From positions 372,001 through 436,000 of the forward strand of contig NZ_SLYW01000001.1 of the NCBI RefSeq assembly GCF_004343585.1: a DNA stretch of 64,000 nt. The letters are read 5' to 3'. Source of the stretch: Neorhizobium sp. JUb45 (GTDB lineage Bacteria; Pseudomonadota; Alphaproteobacteria; Rhizobiales; Rhizobiaceae). The notes beneath the pieces are model-generated. The model had not been told where the DNA came from and did no database searches. It saw only the letters and a program-made list of their open reading frames with translations. Below are positions 1 to 10,781 of this stretch, one piece after another; position 1 is the stretch's first letter, and each line of letters opens with the position of its first letter. A program made the translations under genes and the position numbers.

Positions 1-1280
1 GGCGACGGCATCGACGCGCAACCCGTCGAGGTGGAATTTTTCCGACCAGTAGAGCGCGTTGTTGATCAGATACGACAGAACCTCGACGCGGCCAAAATTG
101 TAGATCGCGGTGTTCCAGTCGGGATGGTAGCCCTGACGCGGGTCGGCATGTTCGTAGAGTGCTGTACCGTCGAAATGGCGAAGGCCATGCGCATCGGTCG
201 GAAAATGCGCCGGCACCCAGTCGAGAATGACGCCGATGCCGACCTTGTGGCAGCCGTTGACGAAACGGGCAAAACCTTCCGGTTCGCCGAAGCGGGCGGA
301 GGGGGCGTAGAGACCGGTCGTCTGGTAACCCCATGACGGATCATAGGGATGTTCGGTGATCGGCAGGAATTCGATATGGGTAAAACCCATGTCGGTGACG
401 TAAGGGATCAGCTGCGAGGCAAGCTCGTCCCAAGAGAGGAAGGAGCCATCGTCGCGGCGCTGCCATGAGCCGGCATGCACTTCGTAGATGGAAATCGGCT
501 GACGGCGGTGGTCGGCCTTTTCCCAATGCTCGCGGTGGGCGGCGTCTTCCCATTTCTGCTCGAGTTCCGGCGTGGTGACGGAAGCCGTTTTCGGGCGCAT
601 TTCGGCGCGGCGGGCATAGGGATCCGCCTTCAGCGGCAGAAGCGTGCCATCGGCACCAACGATCTCGTATTTGTAGGCGGAACCGGTGCGTACGTCGGGC
701 GCAAAGATTTCCCAGATGCCGGTATCCTGCCGCAAACGCATGACGTGGCGGCGGCCGTCCCAGTTGTTGAACTCGCCAACCACCGACACGCGCTGCGCAT
801 TCGGTGCCCAGACGGCAAAGTGAAACCCTTCGACGCCTTCATGTTTTAAAGGATGCGCGCCCATCCTGTCGAACAGGCGCAGATGCGAGCCTTCGCGCAG
901 CAGATAATCGTCCATGGGGCCAAGAACAGGGCCAAAGGAATAGGGGTCGGTGACCGCCCATTCGACATCGCCGCGGGCGGCGCGGTAGCGCAGCGGCTGC
1001 TGGCTGGTGAGCGGCAGCATGCCTTCGAAATAACCGGCTTCGTGGCGCAGTTTCAGCTCGCCGAGATCCTTGCCGTCGAGGGTGAGCACGATGGCTTCCT
1101 CGGCGCCGGGAATGAAGCAGCGGGCGATAAATCCCTCGCCGATCTGGTGGACACCCAGAACGGCGAAGGGATTGGTGTGTTTGCCATTGATGATCGCCTC
1201 GATCTCGGAGAGAGGAATCTCACCGGGAGCGCGGGTCTCGTTGCGAGCGCCGGCTTCCCCGAGATCTTTGGGCGATTTGG

Positions 1281-1284
<4 letters not shown>
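1..1284 (-). CDS. glgB: 1,4-alpha-glucan branching enzyme GlgB, C-terminal part missing (window edge)
   Basis: Forms alpha-1,6 branches in glycogen by cutting and transferring alpha-1,4-glucan chains in the cytoplasm. The visible 428 codons hold the N-terminal branching-enzyme module (INGKHTNPFAVLGVH), the carbohydrate-binding beta-sandwich (VVGEFNNWDGRRH) and the start of the GH13 barrel (EHPYDPSWGYQ, ILDWVPAHF). The reading frame leaves the window just after the catalytic aspartate motif GLRVDAV. A full enzyme is about 730 residues, so roughly 40 percent is missing. The ATG overlaps the glgP stop in an ATGA, so translation is probably coupled and glgP-glgB form one operon. This is truncation by the window, not a broken gene. 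Confidence 0.95.
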
Positions 1285-3746
<2,462 letters not shown>

Positions 3747-3900
3747 TGTATCGCCAACTTTGCTGGAGGAGCGGATGGGAGGGTCGTCCGATTCAGTCGT
3801 CTGGCATGCTCTAAACCACAGTTTATGCATTCTTATGATGGACTGGCAATATCGGGGCGATGGTCTATTCGACAAGATCGGAAAAGGAAATTCGGCAGAA

Positions 3901-3933
3901 ATAACAAAGCCCCCGCTGCGGGCAGCGAGGGCT
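3901..3933 (-). terminator. Intrinsic terminator after the first vWA/TadG-like gene
   Basis: An inverted repeat (3908-3933, arms of about 11 bp with one mismatch) is followed on the minus strand by a T-rich stretch. It lies 26 bases past the stop of the gene ending at 3960 and upstream of glgP, so it separates the two transcripts. Confidence 0.75.
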
Positions 3934-3959
3934 GTGAATAATGCGGGCCGGATTGGCGA

Positions 3960-5216
3960 TCAGTTGGTCAGGCGGGTCGTTGCCTTTGCCGCTTTTTCGG
4001 CGATTTCGCCGAAGGCGGTGACCAGATCGTTCATATCGTCCGGCTCGTAATAGTAGCTGCTATCGCTGGCGCAGTAATTCAGGAGCGACTTGCCGGTTGC
4101 CGGCGCCATGAAGGCAACAGTGAAAATCTGGATGCCGTCCTTCTTGGCGGCCGCGCATTTGGCGCGAACAGATTGATCGAGGCCGCTATTGAAGGCGGAG
4201 CTGTAGCCTGTCATTTCACCATCGGTCATCAATACGATATACCGCGAGAAGCTGTTGTTCCCTTTCTTGGCATGAGCTTCCTTTTCGGCCGAATTGCTGC
4301 TCTTGAGAGCATCGAAGGCAACCGTCATCGCGCCGTTGGCATCGGTACCGCCCTCTGGCAGGCTGGGTAGACTGGCGACGTATTTAGCGGCCTTCGCCGT
4401 GCCCCAGTCGAGCGCCGAAGCTGTCTGGGTTTCGTCCGTATAGGAAACCGCGCCGACGCGAACGAGGTTGGAATTCTTGTCGGCCGTGTTAAGCGCCGTG
4501 AACATCGTGGCGCCGGCTGTCTTCAACGCATCGATCTTGCGGACGTAGCAGGGGCTCTCTGCCTTGAGATAAGGATTTCCATACTTATCCTTTGTGTTTT
4601 TGTATCCCCAGTTCGATGCAGTATAATTGACGCAACTGGTGTTCTTGATGACCGTCGAGGTCTTGAACGACATCGAGCCCGAACGGTCGAGCGCCAGATA
4701 CATGGAAATGCCGTTGGTCGATTCGGTGGCGCTGGATGCGGTGCTCGATGCGGCCAAAGTCATGCTTTTGCCTGCGACGAGGCTGGTCATCGCATTGAGC
4801 GGCATCTGGTAGTTTGACGATACCGTGACTGAATAACTCTTGCCGCGGCTGCCATTGGCCGTTTCGGTGATCGTGACCTTCATCGCAGCTATCTGCGCGG
4901 CAATCATGGCATCGATCTCGCCGTCGGTTTCCTTGCCGGTCTTCAGAAAATTGACGATCTGGCCGGCATAGATCTTTTCGGCACGCTCTTTTGCCTTGGC
5001 GCTGGTCATGTCCTCTTCTTCAGACAGGGCCCTTGCAGCGGCGAGCGACGCGGAATCCGCTATCGCCTGCAACTCGCCCTTGACCTGCATGGCCTGCGTG
5101 AGGTCGATCGCAATGCCGCCGGCACCAATCGCCAGCGGCGCGATAACTGCCGTCATAATTCCGAAATTACCGCCGCGATCCTTCAGGAAACGCGAAAGAG
5201 TGTGAGAGATCTTCAT
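3960..5216 (-). CDS. TadE/TadG-like protein with von Willebrand factor A domain (copy 1)
   Basis: The 418-residue protein begins with a short basic segment and a TadE-like transmembrane helix (GNFGIMTAVIAPLAIGAGG), then a helical part. From about residue 170 a vWA domain follows with a MIDAS motif (ALDRSGSM) and MTDGE. Cysteines flank the vWA core (SPCYVRKIDALK, LLNYCASDS). TadG-type proteins are membrane-anchored pseudopilin-like or Flp/Tad pilus proteins facing the periplasm, but no tad cluster is visible here, so the role is open. The start at 5216 (MKISHTL) rather than 5234 is chosen because it lines up with MGISRHL in the neighbouring paralogue. A terminator follows at 3901-3933. Confidence 0.8.
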   Translation of the reverse strand: MKISHTLSRFLKDRGGNFGIMTAVIAPLAIGAGGIAIDLTQAMQVKGELQAIADSASLAAARALSEEEDMTSAKAKERAEKIYAGQIVNFLKTGKETDGEIDAMIAAQIAAMKVTITETANGSRGKSYSVTVSSNYQMPLNAMTSLVAGKSMTLAASSTASSATESTNGISMYLALDRSGSMSFKTSTVIKNTSCVNYTASNWGYKNTKDKYGNPYLKAESPCYVRKIDALKTAGATMFTALNTADKNSNLVRVGAVSYTDETQTASALDWGTAKAAKYVASLPSLPEGGTDANGAMTVAFDALKSSNSAEKEAHAKKGNNSFSRYIVLMTDGEMTGYSSAFNSGLDQSVRAKCAAAKKDGIQIFTVAFMAPATGKSLLNYCASDSSYYYEPDDMNDLVTAFGEIAEKAAKATTRLTN

Positions 5217-5396
5217 TGCCCCAGCCCAATCCATTGGAACCCATGGAGGCTGGTTTATCGGCGATGCGTAGACAGGGGCCTAAATTATTCCATCGAATTT
5301 TAGGCATGTGCAGAATCTCGGGAAAACCGCCCTCATTTAGGACAGTTTCCCAACCCTCTTTCAGGTAATTCCGGCTTTTCCTGGCTCGGCAAACGT

Positions 5397-6575
5397 TCAT
5401 TGCGTCAGGCGCGTTATCCCTTTCGCTGCGGCTTCACCGATAGACTTGAAGGCCGCCGCGAGTTCGGCGGAGCTTTCGGCATTGAAGTAATGGGCAGATG
5501 TCGATGCACAATAATTCAGAAGCGTCTGGCCGGGTGGCGGAGCCATGAACGCCACCGAATACACGGTGATATTTTTGGCTTTGGCAAGGTTGCAGGCGGT
5601 CTTGGTCACGACGTCGGCATTGCCGACATTGTTTTCGCCGTCCGTCATCAGGACGATGAATTTGCTTGGGACCTGGCCATTCTTCTTATTATGGGCATCG
5701 TTTTCGGAGCCTTTGCCCGTGGCGGCAAGGGTCGCGTAAGCCAGCGCGGTCGCTTCGCCGGAATTGGTTGATCCGTCTGCCGGCAGATCCGCGGCATATT
5801 CGCCGACAGCAGCGGTACCCCATGACATGGGCTCGGGGTCCTGCATCTTTTCGTTATACGAAACCGCACCAAGGCGTGCATACATCTGGTTCGGATCTGC
5901 TTCGGCGATAACCTTAAGAAGACCTTTTACAGCCCCCTTTAACGCATCGATCTTCTTGACATATTCCTCTTTGGTGCATTTGCCGGCGTTGTTGGTCTTG
6001 ATGCATTCCTTCGTATTGGTGTTGTATTTCATCGACCCGGACTGATCGAGGACGAGATACATGGAGAAGGCGTTCTGGCTTTCGGTCGCGCTTTGGGAGG
6101 CCGCCTTGGTGCCGAGCGTGATGGATGGCCCGGTGACGATCGCCGTCATCTGATTGACCGGCATCGTATAGCTCGAGGCGATGGAGACGTCGTAGATCTT
6201 ACCCTTCGCGCCGTTTGCCTTGGTCACGATCGTTGTGGTTGTTGCGTCCTTGATGGCTTTGACCATAGCTGCGAGCTCTGTCTCGGTCTCCTTTCCACTC
6301 CTGCTGACCTGAACGATCTGGGTGGCGTAGAATGTGTTGGCGAGATCCTTGGCCTGCGCTTCGGTAAAGTCCTTTTTGTTGGATAGCGATGTCGCCGCAG
6401 CCAGCACTGCGGAGTCGGCTATTCCCTGCATTTCGGCCTTGACCTGCATGGCGCGCGTTACATCGATGGAAATGCCAGCGACGCCTACCAGTACGGGTAT
6501 TATTGATGCGGTAATAATCCCAAAGTTGCCGCCGCGGTCACGGATAAGCTGCGCAAGATGCCTTGAAATGCCCAT
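5397..6575 (-). CDS. TadE/TadG-like protein with von Willebrand factor A domain (copy 2)
   Basis: This 392-residue paralogue of the next gene downstream has the same order: N-terminal helix (GNFGIITASIIPVLVGVAG), TadE-like segment (AMQVKAEMQGIADSAVLAAA), then vWA with MIDAS LDQSGSM, IVLMTDGE and the conserved tail LLNYCASTSA. The two proteins keep shared blocks (KKIDALK, NYCAS, TRLT at the C-terminus) but diverge between the MIDAS and KIDALK, where copy 1 is longer. A GGGGA ribosome-binding site precedes the ATG. A gap of about 180 bases separates the copies and they are probably an old tandem duplication. Exact function is unknown; surface or adhesion roles are the usual suggestion for such proteins. 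Confidence 0.8.
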   Translation of the reverse strand: MGISRHLAQLIRDRGGNFGIITASIIPVLVGVAGISIDVTRAMQVKAEMQGIADSAVLAAATSLSNKKDFTEAQAKDLANTFYATQIVQVSRSGKETETELAAMVKAIKDATTTTIVTKANGAKGKIYDVSIASSYTMPVNQMTAIVTGPSITLGTKAASQSATESQNAFSMYLVLDQSGSMKYNTNTKECIKTNNAGKCTKEEYVKKIDALKGAVKGLLKVIAEADPNQMYARLGAVSYNEKMQDPEPMSWGTAAVGEYAADLPADGSTNSGEATALAYATLAATGKGSENDAHNKKNGQVPSKFIVLMTDGENNVGNADVVTKTACNLAKAKNITVYSVAFMAPPPGQTLLNYCASTSAHYFNAESSAELAAAFKSIGEAAAKGITRLTQ

Positions 6576-6691
6576 TGTGATCCCCGCTCACATTTATACC
6601 CCTATAGCGTGCATATCGCTTTGTGAGTGGAGAGAGGCTTAAGAAACTGCGCTGAATTTTATGTATTTCGAGAAATATGATACAAATTCGT

Positions 6692-7570
6692 TTATTTCAG
6701 CGGAACGACATCCACGGATTGCACCGTCTGGTGGGTTCCGTAGGTTTTCAGCACACCGATGACCGGGGCGATATCGGCGTAATCGCGGCCATAGGCGACG
6801 ACGATGTGGTCGCTGCCGGCGGTGATGTCATTGGTGGGATCGAGTTCGACATAACCGGTCGTCTCGCCGCACCAGACGCGCACCCAGGCATGCATGGCAT
6901 CGGCGCCTTCCAGCCGTTCCTTGCCCGGTGGCGGGATGGTGCGCAGGAAACCTGAAACGTAACCGGCCGGAATGCCGAGGCTGCGCAGCGCCACGATCAT
7001 CACATGCGAAAAATCCTGACAGACGCCACTCTTCAGCTTGAAGGCTTCGCCCGGCGTGGTGTCCACCGTGGTCGCTTCGGGATCGTATTTGAAATCCTTG
7101 TGAATGCGGCGACACAGCGCCGCGGCGATCTCGCGCACCGTCTGGCCAGGTTTCAGACCTTCGCGGGCATAGGCCGCGATCTGCGGATCGTCGCGCAGCC
7201 GGGGGCTTGGTCCCGTCAGATGATGGGGTGATGTCGCATCCACCGACAGCACGCCGGCCAGCTCTTCGCGCAGCACCTCCAGCGTCGGCGAGAGGTCGGC
7301 GGTGATCGCCGGGGTTTCGACCGAGACGCGGGCATGCATGCGGATATCCAGCCGCTCATGCGGCGCGCGCAGAAACACCGAGGTTGCCTGCTGGCCGAAA
7401 AAATCGATGAACGTCGTCTTTTCCTCGGCATTCGGCGTCACCGTCACGGCACCGGCAATCAGCCGCTGGCGGTCGGGAAGCGAGAGCGGCAGAACGCGGA
7501 TGACATGGCGCGCGCCGGAGGCCGGCACGTCATAAACATAACCCATGTGCAGGGAGAGATCGTAGAGCAT
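6692..7570 (-). CDS. Transglutaminase-like cysteine peptidase-fold protein
   Basis: The 292-residue protein has an N-terminal bacterial transglutaminase-associated beta-domain (VYDVPASGARHVIRVLPL) and a C-terminal transglutaminase core. The triad is visible: Cys in SGVCQDFSH, His in ADAMHAWVRV, Asp in VELDPTND. Such proteins hydrolyse or form amide bonds; no substrate is known for this group. It is the last gene of the minus-strand cluster that includes the ATP-grasp/alpha-E fusion and the DUF2126 protein, as in many bacteria. Here a PIN toxin-antitoxin pair separates it from them. The antitoxin stop lies 14 bases upstream and a GGAGA ribosome-binding site precedes the ATG, so it may now be read from the toxin-antitoxin promoter. 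Confidence 0.88.
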   Translation of the reverse strand: MLYDLSLHMGYVYDVPASGARHVIRVLPLSLPDRQRLIAGAVTVTPNAEEKTTFIDFFGQQATSVFLRAPHERLDIRMHARVSVETPAITADLSPTLEVLREELAGVLSVDATSPHHLTGPSPRLRDDPQIAAYAREGLKPGQTVREIAAALCRRIHKDFKYDPEATTVDTTPGEAFKLKSGVCQDFSHVMIVALRSLGIPAGYVSGFLRTIPPPGKERLEGADAMHAWVRVWCGETTGYVELDPTNDITAGSDHIVVAYGRDYADIAPVIGVLKTYGTHQTVQSVDVVPLK

Positions 7571-7584
7571 GGCTGTATCTCTCC

Positions 7585-7839
7585 TTATGCAGTTCTCGCG
7601 TCGGCCGGTTCATCGGAGGGGTCGGGCACAACATTCGGAGTGCGATCCAGAATTGAAAGCGCCGCATCGACATTTCCGCGGGCCGCCCGTTCCTTAAGGC
7701 TCATGATCGCACGTCTGTGGCCGATACCGTCTGCGATGAAAGCTGAAAGCAGCTGGTTGAGCGACACGTTGTCTTCCGCCGCTGCGCGCTTGGCTTCCTC
7801 CATGACGTGATCTGCTATTCTGAGAGGATATGTAGTCAT
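7585..7839 (-). CDS. Antitoxin of a PIN-toxin pair (ribbon-helix-helix-like)
   Basis: The 84-residue protein starts with a strand-helix-helix pattern (TTYPLRIADHVMEEAKRAAA, then VSLNQLLSAFIADGIG) typical of ribbon-helix-helix DNA-binding antitoxins. A polar, acidic C-terminal tail would wrap the toxin. Its ATG overlaps the toxin stop by four bases, so the toxin is encoded first, the reverse of the usual antitoxin-toxin order. It would neutralise the PIN nuclease and probably repress the shared promoter. The family name is inferred from size, fold pattern and position; I do not recognise a named homologue. Confidence 0.75.
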   Translation of the reverse strand: MTTYPLRIADHVMEEAKRAAAEDNVSLNQLLSAFIADGIGHRRAIMSLKERAARGNVDAALSILDRTPNVVPDPSDEPADARTA

Positions 7840-8273
7840 TTCGGCTGCCTCCTTGTCATCAATTCCGCCAGAAAATCCGCCGGCCTCACGACTGTCATCC
7901 CGAATGCACGAACGGCTGGATGGCGAAAATGTCTGTCATGCGTGACGATGAATGTCGCCTCGGCCGTCAGGGCGCATTCGATATAGATGTCGTCCTTCGG
8001 ATCGCTCAGAAACGGCCTGAAACGAAACCATGGAGAAACGAGATAGGCCTGGCTGAAGAGTGCATCCAGCACCGTGTCAATCTCGTCCGGGCGGATCCAC
8101 GGTTCATCGCCGAAAATACCTTCCCGTTTCAGCAAATCTTCGTATTCGAAGGCGACGGCTGGTGACACGGCAAAGGGAGCCTTGCCGACAAGCATTTCCC
8201 GCAAAAGCAGGTGTGACGCGCCTGCCGACGAGCGCATGGCCGAAAGCACAACATTCGCGTCCACAACCATCAT
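7836..8273 (-). CDS. PIN-domain ribonuclease, putative toxin
   Basis: The 145-residue PIN-domain protein belongs to the 'putative toxin-antitoxin system toxin component, PIN family' group. The expected acidic metal-binding residues are present: Asp in MMVVDANVVLSA, Glu in AVAFEYEDLL, Asp in LSDPKDDIYIECA and Asp in VTHDRHF. PIN toxins are Mg-dependent RNases that cut tRNA or mRNA. Two consecutive ATG codons open the frame. The product overlaps the antitoxin gene by four bases. The pair sits between two genes of a transglutaminase operon, suggesting insertion. Function as a toxin is inferred from family and pairing. Confidence 0.82.
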   Translation of the reverse strand: MMVVDANVVLSAMRSSAGASHLLLREMLVGKAPFAVSPAVAFEYEDLLKREGIFGDEPWIRPDEIDTVLDALFSQAYLVSPWFRFRPFLSDPKDDIYIECALTAEATFIVTHDRHFRHPAVRAFGMTVVRPADFLAELMTRRQPK

Positions 8274-8279
8274 GACCTT

Positions 8280-8309
8280 AATATGATATCGTATGTGATG
8301 TCACGTCAA
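8280..8309 (-). promoter_or_regulatory. Candidate promoter and operator of the PIN toxin-antitoxin pair
   Basis: On the minus strand TTGACG (8304-8309) and CATATT (8280-8285) are 18 bases apart, and the -10 ends only 6 bases before the first ATG of the toxin. Transcripts would then be nearly leaderless, unless the AAGG just before the ATG is used. A dyad GTGATGTCAC (8295-8304) lies in the spacer and could be the antitoxin operator. Confidence 0.4.
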
Positions 8310-8357
8310 GGTGCCAATGAACAGCGTTTGATGGCCTGAACGCCACCCGAAAAGACC

Positions 8358-10772
8358 TCAATGCAGATAGGTCTGGCCGAGAATGTCGGAGAGTTTTCCG
8401 AGATCCTGCTCCAGCCGTTCGTAGACCTCGCCGTCCATGGCTTCCGGCGTCATCACCGCAAGGCCCGAGTAGAGGCGGGTGGCCTCGCGCAGGAAGGGTG
8501 ACATCTGGCCGTTGAGCTTGGCATTGGGCAGCTGTTCCACCTCGTTGCGGATCTCGTGCAGCTGGAAGAGGATCGAGCGCGGGTTGAGCTGGTCGAGGCC
8601 GAGCAGGTCGTTGATGGTAAGGCGGGCGGTCGCCACATTGTAGCGGCGGCGATGGGTCATGACGCTGTCGCCGATTTCCAGCAGCATGTCGAGCGCGCCA
8701 TCGGGGGCTTCTGTGCCGGACATGTGGCCGAGCAGGCCGGACATGTGCAGGCCGCGCTCGAGATGGCGGCCGATCGACAGGAAACGCCAGCCGGTGAAAC
8801 GATACATGTTTTCATGCACGAGACCGGCAAAACCGGCGAGCTTGCGCAGGAGAATGGTGGTGGCGTGGGCTGCGTCATCGCCGGGTTTCACCACTTCGTG
8901 GAAACGGCGTGCTGTTTTCGCAAGGTCGGTCAGGGCCAGCCAGCCATCCGGCGAAAACCGGTCGCGGATATTGCTGGCCGAATAGATGGCGCTGTCGAGA
9001 TTGCGGATGAGGGTGGCCGGAATGGCTTCCTCGACCATGTCGATGTCCAGCCCCTTCATGTAACGGGTGACATCGGCCAGAAGCGGCGCATTCGGATCGG
9101 CGGATTCGGCGTAACGCACGTTCCAGGCGCGCAGGATGCGCAGCGCCCCTTCGGCGCGTTCGATGTAACGGCCAAGCCAGTAGAGATTGTCGGCAGCGCG
9201 GCTCGGCAGCGAGCCCGGCATGTTACGGGTAAAGCTTTCCTCCGGCGGCAGAAGTGTTGGTTTCGGCACCGGCTTGTCGGAGACGATCCAGACGTCGGCG
9301 GCCGAACCGCCCGACTGCATGGCGATGGCCGCCACGTCGTCACCGGAACCGATACGGGCAAAACCGCCCGGCATGATCTGCCAGCCCTTTTCGGTGCGGG
9401 CGGCGAAAATGCGCAGCGACATCGGCCGCGGCGTCAGCTTGCCGTCGACATAGACCGGGGTGGTCGACAGCGTGACGACCTCTTGGCCGACCAGCTTTGC
9501 ACCGTCGCTTGCCAGCCATTCACCCAGCGAGCCTTGTGCGGTCTTGCGCAGGGCCGAACCGCGCACCGACTGGCCATTGTCCTCGAAAAACGGCATGCGC
9601 GAATAGGCAGGGCCGATCACCATGCGGTCGATGTTCTTGGCCACATGTTCGCGTTCGGATTTCTGGCCGCACCACCATGTGGCAACCGATGGCATCAGCG
9701 GTTCTTCGCCGAGCAGACGGCGGCAGATGGTGGGCATGAAGGCGAGCAGGGCGCGGGTTTCGAGAATGCCGGAGCCGAGCGCGTTGACCAGCGTCATCGA
9801 GCCGGAACGCAGTGCCTGCACCATGCCGGGCGTGCCGATATGCGAATTCTGGTCGAGTTCCAGCGGATCGGCGTAGGACGCGTCGAGACGGCGCCAGAGC
9901 ACACCGATCGGTTTCAGGCCGGCCACGGTGCGCACCATGACGCGGTCGTTGACCACGGTCAAGTCTTCGCCTTCCAAGAGCATGAAGCCGAGATAACGGG
10001 CGATATAGGCGTGTTCGAAATAGGTCTCGTTGGCGGGACCGGGCGAGAGCACGGCGATGCGATCATCCGGGTTCTTACGGTGGCCCTGAAGCGCATCGCG
10101 GAAGGCGCCGAAGAAGGAGGCGAGGCGATGCACATGGCTTTCGGCATAGATGTCGGAAAAGGCGCGGGTGGTGGCGACGCGGTTTTCCAGCGCAAAACCG
10201 GCGCCCGAAGGGGCCTGCGTGCGGTCGGCCAGAACCCACCAGTTGCCATCCGGGCCACGGCCGATCTCGAAGGAACAGAAATGCAGGTAATGGCCGCCAA
10301 CCGGTTTGACGCCGACCAGAGGCCGCAGGAATTCCGGGTTGTTGGCGATCAGCTGCGGCGGCAAAAAACCTTCCTGCACCAGCTTGTTGTCACCGTAGAT
10401 ATCGGCGATCACCGCTTCCAGCAGATCGGCGCGCTGCACGAGACCTTTGGAAATGCCTTCCCATTCGCGCTCGTCGATCATCACGGGCACATGGCTGATC
10501 GGCCAGTTGCGCTCGCCATTGTCCTTACCGTCATAGGTTCGGTAAAATACGCCGGCATCGCGCAGGTAACGGTCGGCGCGAGCGAAACGCTCGTGCAGCT
10601 CGCGCGCCGGCATGCGGTCGAGATGGGCGATCAGCTTGCGCCAGACCGGCCTAATCTGTCCGTCTTTATCCAGCATCTCGTCGGCGACGCCCGGAAGCGC
10701 CGCATAACCGAGGGCCGGTTCGTTTTCGATCGCATCTTCATTCACGCGTTCGGCTGCCGGTCCGGTGGACAT
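8358..10772 (-). CDS. Circularly permuted ATP-grasp / alpha-E domain fusion protein
   Basis: The 804-residue protein joins two domains. Residues about 30-470 form a circularly permuted type 2 ATP-grasp (YRTYDGKDNGERNW, EIGRGPDGNWWVLADRTQAP, VLSPGPANETYFEHAYIA). From about residue 480 an alpha-E (DUF403) helical domain begins (DNLYWLGRYIERAEGALRIL). ATP-grasp enzymes link a carboxylate to an amine through an acyl-phosphate, so peptide or amide-bond synthesis is expected; the substrate is unknown. It follows the DUF2126 gene with a 9-base gap and is translated from MSTGPAAERV. In many bacteria the two parts and a transglutaminase form a fixed neighbourhood; here the fusion is kept but the small transglutaminase is split off by a toxin-antitoxin pair. 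Confidence 0.9.
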   Translation of the reverse strand: MSTGPAAERVNEDAIENEPALGYAALPGVADEMLDKDGQIRPVWRKLIAHLDRMPARELHERFARADRYLRDAGVFYRTYDGKDNGERNWPISHVPVMIDEREWEGISKGLVQRADLLEAVIADIYGDNKLVQEGFLPPQLIANNPEFLRPLVGVKPVGGHYLHFCSFEIGRGPDGNWWVLADRTQAPSGAGFALENRVATTRAFSDIYAESHVHRLASFFGAFRDALQGHRKNPDDRIAVLSPGPANETYFEHAYIARYLGFMLLEGEDLTVVNDRVMVRTVAGLKPIGVLWRRLDASYADPLELDQNSHIGTPGMVQALRSGSMTLVNALGSGILETRALLAFMPTICRRLLGEEPLMPSVATWWCGQKSEREHVAKNIDRMVIGPAYSRMPFFEDNGQSVRGSALRKTAQGSLGEWLASDGAKLVGQEVVTLSTTPVYVDGKLTPRPMSLRIFAARTEKGWQIMPGGFARIGSGDDVAAIAMQSGGSAADVWIVSDKPVPKPTLLPPEESFTRNMPGSLPSRAADNLYWLGRYIERAEGALRILRAWNVRYAESADPNAPLLADVTRYMKGLDIDMVEEAIPATLIRNLDSAIYSASNIRDRFSPDGWLALTDLAKTARRFHEVVKPGDDAAHATTILLRKLAGFAGLVHENMYRFTGWRFLSIGRHLERGLHMSGLLGHMSGTEAPDGALDMLLEIGDSVMTHRRRYNVATARLTINDLLGLDQLNPRSILFQLHEIRNEVEQLPNAKLNGQMSPFLREATRLYSGLAVMTPEAMDGEVYERLEQDLGKLSDILGQTYLH

Positions 10773-10781
10773 AAGAGGTCG

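Noticed and set aside
5167..5400. Small minus-strand frame between the two vWA genes
   Set aside because: It overlaps the start of copy 1 in another frame and has no ribosome-binding site; the gap is too short to hold a separate gene.
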